The notes: generated by a model from the letters alone, not told the origin. 64,000 nt of DNA from Arthrobacter sp. N199823 (GCF_002929705.1 NZ_PJIN01000002.1:248001-312000), one strand, 5' to 3'; shown: positions 52,035 to 64,000, numbered from the stretch's first letter. Numbers and translations are program-made.

Positions 52035-53375
52035 TTGACAGAGCGCAACACCGTGGACACCAACGTGTCCGCCAACATCAAGACCCTGAAAGTGGCGCTC
52101 CTTGGCGCCGGAAATGTGGGCTCGCAAGTTGCCCGGATTTTGCTAGATGACGCAGATACTCTGGCGGCCCGAACAGGCGCCCGGCTGGAGCTGGTAGGCA
52201 TCGCGGTGCGGAACGTTGACGCCCCACGCGAGTATGCAGCGCCACAGGCCCTGTACACCACCGACGCCTCCGCCCTGGTGCGCAGTGCCGACATTGTGAT
52301 TGAACTGATGGGTGGCATTGAGCCGGCCCGCACGCTGATTCTGGAAGCCATTGAGCACGGGGCCACCGTTGTCACCGGCAATAAGGCGCTGCTTGCCGTG
52401 GACGGTCCTACCCTGTACGAGAAGGCCGACGCCGCCGGTGTCCAGCTCTCCTACGAGGCCGCCGTGGCCGGTGCGATCCCCATCCTGCGACCCATCACGG
52501 ATTCGCTGGCCGGGGACAAGATCACCCGCGTCATGGGCATTGTCAACGGCACCACGAACTTCATTCTGGACGCCATGGACTCCACCGGCGCAGAATTTGC
52601 TGATGCGCTGGCCGAGGCCACGCGTCTGGGCTATGCCGAAGCAGATCCCACCGCCGATATTGAGGGCCACGACGCCGCAGCGAAGGGCGCCATCTTGGCC
52701 TCCCTGGCCTTCCACACACGGGTTGCGCTGGAAGATGTCAACTGCCAGGGCATCACCGCCGTCACGGCGGGCGACATTTCCTCCGCTAAGGATGCCGGCT
52801 ATGTCATCAAGCTCTTGGCTATTGCGCAGAAGCTCGACGGCGGCGTAAGCGTGCGCGTGCACCCCACCTTGATTCCCCGCGAACACCCTCTGGGTGCGGT
52901 TCGTGGCGCGTTCAACGCTGTCTTTGTGGAAGCAGAATCCGCAGGTGAGCTCATGTTCTACGGCCGCGGCGCTGGCGGTTCCCCCACGGCATCAGCTGTC
53001 ATGGGTGACGTTGTCTCAGCTGCGCGGCGTTTGGTTCTGGGTGGCCCGGGCCGCACCGATTCCACCATTGAGGTGCTGCCGGTACTGCCCATTGATGCAG
53101 TGACAACCCGTTACTACATTGGCATGGATGCCGCGGATCAGCCCGGCGTCTTGTCCAAGATTTCTGCCTTGTTTGCCGAGAACGGGGTCTCCATTGAGAC
53201 CATGCGGCAGACGGTGCACCGCGACGGGAATGAGAATGGCGGTCCGGCAACTGCCGAACTGCGCATTGTTACTCATCGCGCCAGCGAGGCCGCCCTGGCG
53301 GCAACTGTTGAGGCCATTAAGGGTCTTGACATCATTAATTCAGTAACGAGTGTCTTGAGGGTGGAGGGAGTCTAA
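52035..53375 (+). CDS. hom: Homoserine dehydrogenase
   Basis: 446 residues from TTG 52035. NAD(P) motif [14 protein letters not shown], then [39 protein letters not shown] and [18 protein letters not shown] (catalytic region). A C-terminal ACT domain ([21 protein letters not shown], about 360-440) is present and probably mediates threonine feedback. It supplies homoserine for threonine and methionine. It overlaps thrC by one base (TAATG). Confidence 0.96.
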   Translation: MTERNTVDTNVSANIKTLKVALLGAGNVGSQVARILLDDADTLAARTGARLELVGIAVRNVDAPREYAAPQALYTTDASALVRSADIVIELMGGIEPARTLILEAIEHGATVVTGNKALLAVDGPTLYEKADAAGVQLSYEAAVAGAIPILRPITDSLAGDKITRVMGIVNGTTNFILDAMDSTGAEFADALAEATRLGYAEADPTADIEGHDAAAKGAILASLAFHTRVALEDVNCQGITAVTAGDISSAKDAGYVIKLLAIAQKLDGGVSVRVHPTLIPREHPLGAVRGAFNAVFVEAESAGELMFYGRGAGGSPTASAVMGDVVSAARRLVLGGPGRTDSTIEVLPVLPIDAVTTRYYIGMDAADQPGVLSKISALFAENGVSIETMRQTVHRDGNENGGPATAELRIVTHRASEAALAATVEAIKGLDIINSVTSVLRVEGV

Positions 53376-54478
53376 TGGCTCATCAGTGGCGTGGAGTTGT
53401 TCACGAATATGCAGAACGCCTGCCGGTAACGGCAGAAACCAAGGTCATCACGTTGGGTGAAGGCGGCACACCTCTGGTGTACGCGCAGCACCTCTCGGCT
53501 TTGACAGGTTCCAATGTGTACCTGAAGGTGGAGGGCATGAACCCCACCGGTTCCTTCAAGGACCGCGGTATGACCATGGCCATGACGGCAGCTGTTGCCG
53601 CTGGCGCCAAGGCTGTTGTCTGCGCTTCCACGGGAAACACCTCGGCTTCGGCAGCCGCTTACGCCAAGGCCGCCGGGCTGACCTGTGCTGTTCTGGTGCC
53701 TGAAGGCAAGATCTCCATGGGCAAGCTCAGCCAGGCTGTGGCACATGGCGCCACCATCTTGCAGGTGGACGGCAACTTCGACAACTGCCTGGATGTGGCC
53801 CGGAAACTGGCCGAGTCCTACCCGGTGTTCCTGGTGAACTCGGTCAACCCCGCCCGCATTGAAGGCCAGAAGACCGGTGCCTTCGAAGTAGTGGATGCCC
53901 TGGGCGATGCCCCGGACTACCATGTGCTGCCTGTGGGCAACGCTGGTAACATCAGCGCGTACTGGCGCGGCTACCGCGAATACGCGGCTCCGTACGAATC
54001 CGCAACGGCGGGCACGCTGCCTGCTGTTTCCACCCATACGCCCATCATGTGGGGCTTCCAGGCTGCCGGTGCTGCGCCGTTCGTTGCCGGCCACCCCATT
54101 CTGGAACCGGACACCATTGCCACGGCGATCCGCATCGGTAACCCGGCATCGTGGGACATGGCCATTGCGGCCCGGGACGAGTCCGGCGGACTCATCGAAG
54201 CTGTCACGGATGAGGAAATCCTCGCCGCGCACCGCTGGCTCTCGGCCAAGGAAGGCGTCTTCGTGGAGCCCGGCTCCGCAGCCGGCGTTGCTGGTTTGAT
54301 CAAGAAGCATGCCGCAGGCGAAGTGCCCTCCGGTAAGACCTTCGTCATCACCGTCACCGGCCATGGCCTGAAGGACCCGGACTGGGCCCTGAAGAACGCC
54401 GATGGCAGTGCAGCTCAGCCCAAGTCCGTGGCTTTTGACGTGGTCACAGTTGCTGACGCACTTGGTCTGAGCGACTAG
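53375..54478 (+). CDS. thrC: Threonine synthase
   Basis: 367 residues, the short (actinobacterial/plant-like) type. PLP Lys in [15 protein letters not shown], phosphate loop [15 protein letters not shown], and [16 protein letters not shown]. It turns O-phosphohomoserine into threonine. Coupled to hom and followed by thrB. Confidence 0.96.
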   Translation: MAHQWRGVVHEYAERLPVTAETKVITLGEGGTPLVYAQHLSALTGSNVYLKVEGMNPTGSFKDRGMTMAMTAAVAAGAKAVVCASTGNTSASAAAYAKAAGLTCAVLVPEGKISMGKLSQAVAHGATILQVDGNFDNCLDVARKLAESYPVFLVNSVNPARIEGQKTGAFEVVDALGDAPDYHVLPVGNAGNISAYWRGYREYAAPYESATAGTLPAVSTHTPIMWGFQAAGAAPFVAGHPILEPDTIATAIRIGNPASWDMAIAARDESGGLIEAVTDEEILAAHRWLSAKEGVFVEPGSAAGVAGLIKKHAAGEVPSGKTFVITVTGHGLKDPDWALKNADGSAAQPKSVAFDVVTVADALGLSD

Positions 54479-54486
54479 CCACCATC

Positions 54487-55470
54487 ATGACAGGGCCCAC
54501 CATGACATCCCCGCTCTTGAAAACTCCGCTTTCCGGGACCACCGCCACCGTGCGCGTCCCTGGCACCAGCGCCAATCTTGGCCCCGGCTTTGATTCGTTG
54601 GGCTTGGCGGTCTCGCTTTATGACACCCTGACCATCACCACGCTGAATGGTCCGGAGCTGGAATTTGAGCTGAGCGGGGAAGGGGTGGCCGAGCTCCCGC
54701 GGGATGCCAGCCACCTCGTGGTGAAGACCCTCGATATTGCCTGGGCACGCCTGGGCTACAGCCGTGGGGGAGTGCGGGTCACCGCGAACAATGTGCTCCC
54801 GCACGGCCGTGGCTTGGGGTCCTCGGCCTCGGCCATTGTGGCAGCCATCATGGCCGCCAATGCCCTCGTGGCGCCCGAGGACCAGCAGGATGCGGCGTGG
54901 GTATTACAGCTCGCCTCCGAGCTTGAGGGGCACCCGGATAACGTAGCCCCGGCCATCTTTGGCGCGGTGGCCCTTTCATGGCAGGACGGTGCGGATTACT
55001 CCAGTGCCAAGCTCACGCCGTCGAACATGGTTATCCCCGTGGTGGCTATCCCCGATGTGGAGCTGAAAACCGAACGGGCCCGCGGCATGCTGCCGGCCAC
55101 CGTTCCGCACGCTGACGCGGCCGCTAACTCTGGCCGGGCGGCGTTACTCATCCACGCCCTGAGCCATGATCCGTCACTTTTGCTGGCTGGAACCCGGGAT
55201 TATCTGCACCAGGATTACCGCGCCGAAGCCATGCCTGCCAGCGCCGCTTTGGTGACGGCGCTGCGCCAGGCCGGGCACGCAGCATTCATTTCTGGGGCTG
55301 GCCCCACGGTCATGGTGCTCGCCAATGGTGGCGCCGAAGCGGACGCCATTGTTGCGGCTATCACCGATCTGAGTGAATCCGCGCAAAAAACCTCGTCTGA
55401 CGGCGTGTCTTGGCGGGTTTTGCGGCTGGAAGTGGACCTTGAAGGTGCTAAAGTGGAAGTGCATCCATAG
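54487..55470 (+). CDS. thrB: Homoserine kinase
   Basis: 327 residues of the GHMP kinase family. N-terminal VRVPGTSANLGPGFDSLGLAVSLYD, ATP loop HGRGLGSSASAIVAAI and C-terminal GAGPTVMVLA. ATG 54487 and ATG 54502 are both possible; neither has a clear ribosome site. It phosphorylates homoserine for ThrC. Confidence 0.95.
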   Translation: MTGPTMTSPLLKTPLSGTTATVRVPGTSANLGPGFDSLGLAVSLYDTLTITTLNGPELEFELSGEGVAELPRDASHLVVKTLDIAWARLGYSRGGVRVTANNVLPHGRGLGSSASAIVAAIMAANALVAPEDQQDAAWVLQLASELEGHPDNVAPAIFGAVALSWQDGADYSSAKLTPSNMVIPVVAIPDVELKTERARGMLPATVPHADAAANSGRAALLIHALSHDPSLLLAGTRDYLHQDYRAEAMPASAALVTALRQAGHAAFISGAGPTVMVLANGGAEADAIVAAITDLSESAQKTSSDGVSWRVLRLEVDLEGAKVEVHP

Positions 55471-55802
55471 CTCTTAGACACTTTCCTTGTGGTTGATCTC
55501 TGACCAGTGCGGAAATGAACAACGTTTATTGACCCATGATGTCCCCTTTGCAGCCTGCGCTTTTCTTGCGCAGTGACCGCTGGATCAACGCATGGCAGCC
55601 GCCGGTTTGGTCCTGGGATCGCTCACTTGAGACCCGATTCAAAGGGTGAATCACACCATTTCCTGACAACAGATTTTCTGCCAAAAGGAATGGAACCTCG
55701 AGCATGTCCCTTTGCCAGCCAGTGCGGCGGCACGAGGGCAACTCGACACTAATCATCGCGGCCCCAACTATTGGGCCCGCCATCGAGGGGGAAGGATCCT
55801 TC
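55471..55802 (+). other. Leader region of rho
   Basis: 332 nt with no supported gene. It holds a small hairpin CTGCGC-TTTTCTT-GCGCAG (55555-55573) and ends with AGGGGGAAGGA (55787-55797). Rho leaders are often autoregulated, which fits a long untranslated region, but no element was identified. Confidence 0.5.
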
Positions 55803-58142
<2,340 letters not shown>

Positions 58143-58150
58143 CTAAGCGA

Positions 58151-58190
58151 AAGAGGCGGGACCGTACATCACTGTGCGGGCCCGCCTCTT
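58151..58190 (+). terminator. Terminator after rho
   Basis: AAGAGGCGGG (58151-58160) pairs with CCCGCCTCTT (58181-58190), 8 nt after the stop; loop of 20 nt, no long T tract. Confidence 0.65.
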
Positions 58191-58261
58191 GGCGTTATAG
58201 CTCCTGCCCGTTGTGGCGATTTTAGTTATTAGACTTGACTCACGTCGAGAGAGGTTTTCAA

Positions 58262-59335
58262 ATGTTTGAATCCATCCACGGTTTGCTTGATGAGCATGCC
58301 GAGCTGCAGATGCGTCTGAGCGAGCCTGAAGTGCACGCCGACCAGTCGCTGGCACGCAAATTGGGCCGCCGGTATGCCGAGTTGAGCAACGTGGTTGAGG
58401 GCTACCACCAGGTCGAATCGATCGGTGACGATCTTGAGGCTGCCCGCGAAATGGCTTCCGAGGATGCTGAATTTGCCGCCGAGGTGCCCGTGCTCGAGGA
58501 ACAGCTGGCTGCTGCCCAGGAGAAGTTGCGCCGTCTGTTGATCCCGCGTGATCCTGACGATGGCCGTGATGTCATCTTGGAGGTCAAAGCCGGTGAAGGT
58601 GGAGACGAGGCTGCCTTGTTCGCCGCTGACTTGGTGCGCATGTACACCCGCTACGCCGATCAGCGCGGCTGGAAGACGGAAATCATCTCCGCCACCTCCT
58701 CTGATTTGGGTGGCTACAAGGACATTTCCATCGCCGTCAAGGGCCGTTCCAACGATCCCGCAGAAGGCGTTTACGCTCGCCTGAAATTTGAAGGTGGCGT
58801 GCACCGTGTGCAGCGCGTGCCGGCAACGGAATCTCAGGGACGTATACACACCTCCGCTGCTGGTGTGCTCGTGCTGCCAGAAGTGGATGAGCCCGAAGAA
58901 GTCGACATCAACCAGAACGATCTCAAGATTGATGTCTACCGATCCTCGGGCCCGGGTGGTCAGTCCGTGAACACCACTGACTCCGCCGTGCGTATTACCC
59001 ACCTTCCCACCGGCATTGTGGTGGCTATGCAGAACGAGAAGTCGCAGCTGCAGAACCGTGAAGCCGGTATGCGCGTGCTCCGTGCCCGTATTCTGGCGCA
59101 CCAGCAGGCCATTATTGATGCTGAGAACTCGGCCGTTCGCAAGTCCCAGATCCGTACCATGGACCGATCAGAACGCATCCGTACGTACAACTACCCGGAA
59201 AATCGCATTGCCGATCACCGCACCGGGTACAAGGCGTACAACCTTGACGCGGTCATGAACGGTGACTTGGAGCCGGTAGTACAGTCGGCTATTGAAATGG
59301 ACGAGCAGGCGCGGTTGGATGCCATTGGCGACTAG
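58262..59335 (+). CDS. prfA: Peptide chain release factor 1
   Basis: 357 residues from ATG 58262 (GAGAGAGG upstream). The peptidyl-hydrolysis motif GGQ is in [17 protein letters not shown] (about 231-233), and the RF1-specific region [13 protein letters not shown] precedes it. It reads UAA and UAG. prmC, which methylates this GGQ glutamine, overlaps its end. Confidence 0.97.
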   Translation: MFESIHGLLDEHAELQMRLSEPEVHADQSLARKLGRRYAELSNVVEGYHQVESIGDDLEAAREMASEDAEFAAEVPVLEEQLAAAQEKLRRLLIPRDPDDGRDVILEVKAGEGGDEAALFAADLVRMYTRYADQRGWKTEIISATSSDLGGYKDISIAVKGRSNDPAEGVYARLKFEGGVHRVQRVPATESQGRIHTSAAGVLVLPEVDEPEEVDINQNDLKIDVYRSSGPGGQSVNTTDSAVRITHLPTGIVVAMQNEKSQLQNREAGMRVLRARILAHQQAIIDAENSAVRKSQIRTMDRSERIRTYNYPENRIADHRTGYKAYNLDAVMNGDLEPVVQSAIEMDEQARLDAIGD

Positions 59336-60539
59336 TCCCCACGCCCTCCCGGACCCTGCCGCTGGCGCGTCAGATTCCGGGTCCATCGGGCGCGTGGGCC
59401 CAGACTCGCCGGCCGATGAAATCGCTGGCGCGATTTCCCCGGAACCTGGCGAGCGTGGCCCCATTCACGCCGTCCCGGACCCTGCCGCTGGCGCGTCAGA
59501 TTCCGGGTCCATCGGGCGCGTGGGCCCAGACTCGCCGGCCGATGAAATCGCTGGCGCGATTTCCCCGGAACCTGGCGAGCGTGGCCCCATTCACGCCGTC
59601 CCGGACCCTGCCGCTGGCGCGTCAGATTCCGGGTCCCTCGGGCACGTGGGCCCAGACTCGGCCGTCCCGAATCCTGGTGCGGGCTTGCTGGCTGACGCTG
59701 TCAGGGATGCTACTGCGGTTCTTGCCGCTGCTGGTGTGCCCACCCCCGCGGTGGATGCACAGCTTCTGGCCGCTCATCTCCTCGGTGTCAGCCGAGGAGA
59801 ACTGGCAGCAATGCTATTTGGCACAGCTGTTGCACCACCGGCCTACGACGAGCTGGTAGCCCGGCGTGCTGCGCGTGAACCGCTGCAGCACATCACCGGC
59901 GTGGCCTACTTCCGGTATCTGGAACTGGCCGTTGGCAAGGGTGTTTTTGTCCCGCGCCCGGAGACGGAAACCGTGGTTCAGCTAGGCATTGACGTATTAA
60001 CACGCTTGAGCCATGAACGCGGAGAGGGTGCGGAGCTTGTGGCCGTGGACCTGGGCACCGGCTCGGGGGCCATTGCTGGTTCGATGGCCACTGAAGTGCC
60101 CGGCAGCACTGTCTATGCGGTGGAGCTCAGCGATGACGCTTTTCCCTGGGCGGCGAAGAACTTGGCTGGTACCGGTGTTAACTTGGTGCACGGCGATATG
60201 CGCGATGCCTTCGCTGAGCTCAACGGCAGGGCGGATGTGGTGGTTTCCAATCCGCCTTATATTCCGGCCGATGCCATTCCGCGTGACCTTGAGGTTCGGC
60301 TGCACGATCCCCACATGGCTCTTTACGGTGGGGGAGCGGACGGCATGGAGATGCCTACCGCTGCCGAAGCTACGGCGGCGCGGCTACTGCGCCCCGGAGG
60401 CTTTTTTGTCATGGAGCATGCCGAAGTGCAAGCGGGTGCCATGGCAGAACTCTTCAACAACAGCGGGCACTGGGACAAGGTGCGTACGCACGTTGATCTT
60501 TCCGGGCGGGACAGGGCCACCAGCGGCTTGCGGCGCTAG
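59319..60539 (+). CDS. prmC: Release-factor glutamine methyltransferase with repeat-expanded N-terminus
   Basis: 406 residues from ATG 59319; ATG 59292 and TTG 59325 are alternatives. The normal PrmC starts at about residue 118 ([20 protein letters not shown]): N-terminal helical domain, [12 protein letters not shown] motif [13 protein letters not shown] and catalytic NPPYIP (Asn311). About 115 residues in front consist of a 42-residue unit ([32 protein letters not shown]) twice and a third partial time. No in-frame ATG/GTG lies between the repeat and the domain except TTG 59685, so the repeat is probably translated or bypassed by that TTG. The gene overlaps prfA as usual. Confidence 0.92.
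   Translation: MPLATSPHALPDPAAGASDSGSIGRVGPDSPADEIAGAISPEPGERGPIHAVPDPAAGASDSGSIGRVGPDSPADEIAGAISPEPGERGPIHAVPDPAAGASDSGSLGHVGPDSAVPNPGAGLLADAVRDATAVLAAAGVPTPAVDAQLLAAHLLGVSRGELAAMLFGTAVAPPAYDELVARRAAREPLQHITGVAYFRYLELAVGKGVFVPRPETETVVQLGIDVLTRLSHERGEGAELVAVDLGTGSGAIAGSMATEVPGSTVYAVELSDDAFPWAAKNLAGTGVNLVHGDMRDAFAELNGRADVVVSNPPYIPADAIPRDLEVRLHDPHMALYGGGADGMEMPTAAEATAARLLRPGGFFVMEHAEVQAGAMAELFNNSGHWDKVRTHVDLSGRDRATSGLRR
59341..59663 (+). repeat. 126-bp tandem repeat at the start of prmC
   Basis: Copies at about 59341-59466 and 59467-59592, and a partial third to 59663. Copies are almost identical and in frame. Each holds AAATCGCTGGCGCGATTT and GGAACCTGGCGAGCGTGG, blocks also found in the gap at 3795-3870. 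Confidence 0.95.
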
Positions 60540-60648
60540 TGCCGTTGCGGGGCTAGTGATGTGCCGGCGCTGGTGAAGTTGCGCTGAAAATTCGTGATTG
60601 ATGGGATGCGTTCCACGTAAGTGGACGCCGTGATGAAAGAATGGTCTT

Positions 60649-61665
60649 GTGAGTACCACTTCCTATAACTGCACCAATGAACAACAGCGCGTTGAGGGCC
60701 TGGCCCACGCGCAGAAGGCCATTGCTGCCAAGCAGATTATCGTCATGCCCACGGACACTGTTTATGGTGTTGCCGCGGACGCATTCTCCCCGCAGGCAGT
60801 GGCGACGCTGCTGGCAGCCAAGGGCCGGGGCCGCAACATGCCCCCGCCCGTGCTGATCCCTCGCATTGGCACCATGGAGGGTCTTGCCACCGAAATTTCC
60901 GATGATGCTCGCAAGCTTGCCGAAAAGTACTGGCCCGGCCCGCTCACGCTGATCTTCCACGCCCAGCCAACCTTGACATGGGACCTTGGCGAGACCAAGG
61001 GGACTGTGGCACTCCGCGTTCCGGACGACCAGCTGGCCCTGGACCTGCTGACCATTACGGGCCCGCTTGCCGTTTCCAGTGCCAACAGGACTGGACAGGC
61101 GGCAGCGCAAACAGGCTCCGAGGCCCGGTCACAGCTGGCAGAGTCTGTGGAGGTGTATCTGGAGGGGGGCTTCCGCCCACTTGAGGGTACCGCTCCCACC
61201 CCGTCCACCATTGTGGATGCCACAGGCCTGCGCTTGCGCGTGGTCCGTGAAGGTGCCATCAGTCTCGAGGAGATTCAGCGGATGATTCCCAGCGCGCTGG
61301 GGCGTGATGTGGAACCAGAAATGTGGGCACCGGTTAATCTCAGCAAGGAGGCCACGGAAACTGTTGAGGAGACTGCGACTACCGAAAAGACGACTACCGA
61401 AAAGGCAGAGACTTCTGAAGTAACCGCGACTCCTGAGGAAACCGGTGACCCTGAAGCGCAGGTTGAGGCTGAACTGTCAGCTGACTCTGAACTGCCAGCC
61501 GCCGATGCTGCCGCTGAGGAGTTGGCCATTGACGTGGCAAGCCACGAGCCCGTAATTAGCCATGAGCCCGTAACCAGCGAGGAGCCTGTAGCCAGCGCGG
61601 AATCAGTATCTGAGGGCAGCGATGCGCTCATCAATCTTGAGAAGCCGGAAGCCGCAGCTTCCTAG
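60649..61665 (+). CDS. tsaC: L-threonylcarbamoyladenylate synthase (TsaC/Sua5) with acidic tail
   Basis: 338 residues from GTG 60649. The YrdC-type domain (about 15-215) has IVMPTDTVYGVAADAF, KGRGRNMPPPVLI, KYWPGPLTLIF and SANRTGQAA. It makes threonylcarbamoyl-AMP for t6A modification of tRNA at position 37. After residue 225 follows an acidic low-complexity tail of about 110 residues (Glu, Thr, Ala, Val) with no Sua5 domain similarity. Placement after prmC is conserved. Confidence 0.94.
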   Translation: MSTTSYNCTNEQQRVEGLAHAQKAIAAKQIIVMPTDTVYGVAADAFSPQAVATLLAAKGRGRNMPPPVLIPRIGTMEGLATEISDDARKLAEKYWPGPLTLIFHAQPTLTWDLGETKGTVALRVPDDQLALDLLTITGPLAVSSANRTGQAAAQTGSEARSQLAESVEVYLEGGFRPLEGTAPTPSTIVDATGLRLRVVREGAISLEEIQRMIPSALGRDVEPEMWAPVNLSKEATETVEETATTEKTTTEKAETSEVTATPEETGDPEAQVEAELSADSELPAADAAAEELAIDVASHEPVISHEPVTSEEPVASAESVSEGSDALINLEKPEAAAS

Positions 61666-61699
61666 CCCAAGTTATCGGCTTCAGCGATTGCCACTAAAT

Positions 61700-61727
61700 A
61701 AGGCCCCCAACGCGAGTTGGGGGCCTT
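61700..61727 (+). terminator. Terminator after tsaC
   Basis: AAGGCCCCCAAC (61700-61711), loop GCGA, GTTGGGGGCCTT (61716-61727): a 12-bp perfect stem ending in TTT, 34 nt after the stop. Confidence 0.9.
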
Positions 61728-61740
61728 TGCTATGACTGCG

Positions 61741-61776
61741 TCCCAGTGTCCCAGTGTCCCAGTGTCCCAGTGTCCC
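61741..61776. repeat. 8-bp tandem repeat
   Basis: TCCCAGTG four times (61741-61772) and a half copy, then a variant copy at 61781. It lies between convergent tsaC and SDR genes, outside coding sequence. Confidence 0.95.
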
Positions 61777-61809
61777 TGCATCCCAGTGGGGCAGCACGGA
61801 GACTGCGTG

Positions 61810-62853
61810 TCACTTCTGTTCGCGGGCTCGCTCCAGAAGAGTTGCTATGGATGAATGGGGGATCAGTCCCACAGAGGCAGCCCAGCCTGGTGTTTGTTCT
61901 TGACCAAACCACATCAGCTCCACTCGGCGAAGGGGACCGTGTAACTTCTCGCCGAGCAAGCGGGAGCTGAAGTAGCCAGCGGACAGGATCCAGCGGCAAA
62001 GGAATTGGGGCAGGCGGCGGGGAACCCGGCCACCGGCAGCAGCGAGGACATCGCTGACCGAGAGGCCCTCCCACGGCTGCAGAATCACGGCCGGAACCTG
62101 CTCTGCATACTGGCCTGTCTCCACAACGAACCAAGCGAGGGCATCGATGGAGCTGACGGGGGTGGCGTAGGTGCCAGGTGCTGCCACGGAGGCAATGGGG
62201 GAGCTTGCCACCTTGATCAAGGACTGGGTTGTTGGGCGGCTGGGTCCTTGCACCGAGGTGGCTCGGACGGTCACTAAGGACAGCGGAGCCAGCTGGGATG
62301 CTACTAATTCCAGTGCTTGTTCACCCAGGGCCTTTGACCGTGAGTAGGCCGAAAAAGGAGCGCGATCGGCGCTTTCGTCGATCACGCGGCGGTGTCCCTG
62401 CACCGAGGCGCTGCTCAGGTGCACAAATCGGCGCACACCGGCATCCTTGGCAGCCAGGGCAGCGACTGTTGGCAGCAGGGCGTTGGCGCCGGTGAGCTCT
62501 TGGGATTCCCCGTCGCCCGGCGTGGCCAAGCCCGCGGCATTGACCACCACGTCAAAACCGGCAAAGGCCGTGCGCAGAGCCTCCCTGCACTCGACGATAG
62601 CTGAGCCAGCCGCATCCGCCTCCGCCTCGGCAACGATCTGCTGTTCCGGCTGGGATAGCTGCGCTGACTGGGGTGACTGTGCCAGCTGCGCTGACTGGGG
62701 TGCCGAGCCTGAAAGTGCGGCGCTCCGCAAGCGAGGGGCGGCCATGGAGACAACCGTGGCGCCCCGTTGCATGAGCTCCTCAACAATGGCGCTCCCCACA
62801 AAGCCCGAGGCGCCCAGCACCAGCCAGCGGAGCTCGGCCGGTTCAGTCGACAT
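61810..62853 (-). CDS. NAD-dependent epimerase/dehydratase (extended SDR)
   Basis: 347 residues. Nucleotide motif LVLGASGFVGSAIVEEL, then VVNAAGLATPG, HLSSASVQGH and the active-site YSRSK. A Gln/Ser/Ala-rich insert (SAPQSAQLAQSPQSAQLS, nt about 62640-62710) follows the first beta-alpha unit. Members change nucleotide sugars or act on polysaccharide precursors. It follows a glycosyltransferase gene in a probable envelope-glycan cluster. Two copies of AGACTCGGTATTA (62864 and 62879) lie just upstream of its ATG. Confidence 0.85.
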   Translation of the reverse strand: MSTEPAELRWLVLGASGFVGSAIVEELMQRGATVVSMAAPRLRSAALSGSAPQSAQLAQSPQSAQLSQPEQQIVAEAEADAAGSAIVECREALRTAFAGFDVVVNAAGLATPGDGESQELTGANALLPTVAALAAKDAGVRRFVHLSSASVQGHRRVIDESADRAPFSAYSRSKALGEQALELVASQLAPLSLVTVRATSVQGPSRPTTQSLIKVASSPIASVAAPGTYATPVSSIDALAWFVVETGQYAEQVPAVILQPWEGLSVSDVLAAAGGRVPRRLPQFLCRWILSAGYFSSRLLGEKLHGPLRRVELMWFGQEQTPGWAASVGLIPHSSIATLLERAREQK

Positions 62854-62916
62854 GGGAAGTAACAGACTCGGTATTAGCAGACTCGGTATTAACAGTCCGG
62901 GACATAACAGACATGG

Positions 62917-63888
62917 TCAGTGTGAACCTTCGAGTGGGGGCATGGGGGTGAAATCGTCGGCTGCAAGAATTCGCCGCGACTCACGCCAGCCGGCGAGGAG
63001 GCGGCCGCTGCCGCGAAGAGTCTTCTCAACAGCTACCAACCGCAGCAGTTCCTTGGAAGCTGTTAAGAGGGTGCCGAGGGCAAAACCCACGGGGTTGAAG
63101 CAGCCATGGACGCGCAAGTACTGGCCCACCAATCCACGGTTGCGCATGACGTAGAAACGGCTCAGATCCGAAGAATCGTTCAGGTGCCGAATGCCCAGAT
63201 CCAGACTGCGCTGAACACGCACCTTGTGCAACACAAATTCGTTGACATACCGGACCGGGCGCTGCAGGGATACCTGCCAGCCGTAGACCGTGTCATCCCA
63301 GTTCAGGAAAAACCGGGGGTCCGGCAGTCCTACGGACCGGGCCGCGTCGGCATGGAGCAGCATGCCTTCAAAGCAGCCAACATTGGTGGCAAATTCATTT
63401 GACGCAGCGAAGACGTCGCCCCGGACAGGCAGGGGGAAGCCCAAAAAGGTGCTGAAGTTGTTTTGCCAGAAGAATGGCTTTCCCTCGGCATCGTAGCGGC
63501 GGCCAATGATGGCGTCGTATTTTTCCATCCACGGACCGAAGGCACCGATGGCATCTGGAACGCAAGTGACGTCGTCGTCCATCAACCACATCCACTGCGC
63601 GCCCTGAGCCAAAGCCCGCTCTACCCCTGCGGAAAATCCGCCAGCGCCACCGGTGTTCTCGGCCAGCTGGTGGTGGAAGACGGCAATGGGCGTGGGCAAG
63701 GCAGCAAACCGCGTGCTGGCGTTCTCGATGACCGAGGAGGTGGTGTCGGTGCTGGCATTGTTGACCACAATGACACCGTCCGGGGCAGGATTCAGCGCGG
63801 CAACGGAGTCCAAAAGCCCCGCCAGATAGTCAGCCCGGTTGAACGTGGTGATGACGATGAAGAACTGCTCACGGCGGCCCAGACTCAA
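62917..63888 (-). CDS. Family 2 glycosyltransferase (GlfT1/rhamnosyltransferase-like)
   Basis: 323 residues from TTG 63888, which overlaps the previous gene's stop as TTGA. GT-A fold with FIVITTFNRADYLAGLLDSV, VNNASTDTTSS, the metal motif WMWLMDDDVTC and the acceptor-side region FFLNWDDTVYGWQV. This combination (AENTGGAGGFSAGVERAL, DDD, WDD) is that of galactofuranosyl/rhamnosyl transferases building actinobacterial wall glycans. The further upstream in-frame start at 63954 lies inside the preceding gene. Coupled to the partial gene before it. Confidence 0.88.
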   Translation of the reverse strand: MSLGRREQFFIVITTFNRADYLAGLLDSVAALNPAPDGVIVVNNASTDTTSSVIENASTRFAALPTPIAVFHHQLAENTGGAGGFSAGVERALAQGAQWMWLMDDDVTCVPDAIGAFGPWMEKYDAIIGRRYDAEGKPFFWQNNFSTFLGFPLPVRGDVFAASNEFATNVGCFEGMLLHADAARSVGLPDPRFFLNWDDTVYGWQVSLQRPVRYVNEFVLHKVRVQRSLDLGIRHLNDSSDLSRFYVMRNRGLVGQYLRVHGCFNPVGFALGTLLTASKELLRLVAVEKTLRGSGRLLAGWRESRRILAADDFTPMPPLEGSH

Positions 63889-64000
63889 AACTTCTGGTCC
63901 TTCATGGGACCGAACTTGGCCCCGCGCAGCCCCGCACCATAGGTACTGGCCCACTTGGCCAGGCCCTTGAGATCGCCCTTTTTGAGGAAGAACAGGGGAT
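63885..64000 (-). CDS. Partial gene, C-terminal end (probable envelope-glycan enzyme)
   Basis: Only about 37 residues are inside the window: PLFFLKKGDLKGLAKWAS then TYGAGLRGAKFGPMKDQKF and TGA. No domain can be named. Coupled to the glycosyltransferase by a 4-nt overlap, so it probably works in the same pathway; a second glycosyltransferase is a reasonable guess. Confidence 0.6.
   Translation of the reverse strand, partial: PLFFLKKGDLKGLAKWASTYGAGLRGAKFGPMKDQKF

Overview
The window looks like the chromosome of a high-GC actinobacterium of the Micrococcaceae (Arthrobacter-like). The support is the conserved core order argS-lysA-hom-thrC-thrB-rho-prfA-prmC-tsaC, a Rho factor with a very long Arg/Asn-rich insert, frequent GTG/TTG starts, ATGA-type overlaps and apparent leaderless promoters. 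The assignment is inference from family knowledge; no search was run.

Layout. (1) 1-6.2 kb: a peptide/oligosaccharide-type ABC importer with a fused permease-ATPase, then a sugar isomerase/epimerase-like protein, a Gfo/Idh/MocA oxidoreductase and a D-2-hydroxyacid dehydrogenase. (2) 6.3-16.4 kb: a hexuronate island with a LacI-type repressor, UxaC, a fructuronate reductase, a GPH-type symporter, ManD, a GntK-type kinase, a GH3 glycosidase and a second GntK-type kinase. Three near-identical palindromes of the form TGGCAA-N4-TTGCCA lie before lacI, uxaC and the symporter gene, which suggests one regulon. (3) 16.4-17.8 kb: SoxR and, downstream, a flavin-reductase gene behind a textbook SoxR box in a 19-bp promoter spacer. 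(4) 17.8-20.5 kb: two coupled CNNM/HlyC-type CBS membrane proteins; the first appears to start at ATC after a structured leader. (5) 20.5-25.4 kb: a zinc ABC importer and a Fur/Zur regulator, with a MarR regulator and a divergent membrane protein between them. (6) 25.5-30.1 kb: MBL hydrolase, cysteine desulfhydrase, a frameshifted sulfurtransferase, alcohol dehydrogenase, HIT protein and a decayed SDR remnant. (7) 30.1-38.4 kb: BCCT transporter, HrpA helicase, a membrane protein and a divergent MarR/EamA pair. (8) 38.4-47.1 kb: accessory region with a DUF222/HNH protein carrying a 30-bp minisatellite, a methyltransferase, a cell-wall-anchored GH20 hexosaminidase and a GH1 beta-glucosidase. (9) 47.3-61.7 kb: tRNA-Arg(CCG), an MFS transporter and the core block of translation, aspartate-family amino-acid and termination genes. 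(10) 61.8-64 kb: an SDR and glycosyltransferases of a probable cell-envelope glycan cluster, truncated by the window end.

Two themes recur. First, repeats: long perfect hairpins of unrelated sequence between genes, tandem repeats with units of 8 to 126 bp, and an element found both between genes (3.8 kb) and, as an in-frame 126-bp tandem repeat, inside the start of prmC (59.3 kb). Second, many ordinary enzymes carry low-complexity in-frame inserts in what are probably surface loops. The best candidates for new biology are the hexuronate island with GntK-type kinases where a KDG kinase would be expected, the prmC repeat expansion and the ATC-started CNNM gene with its structured leader.
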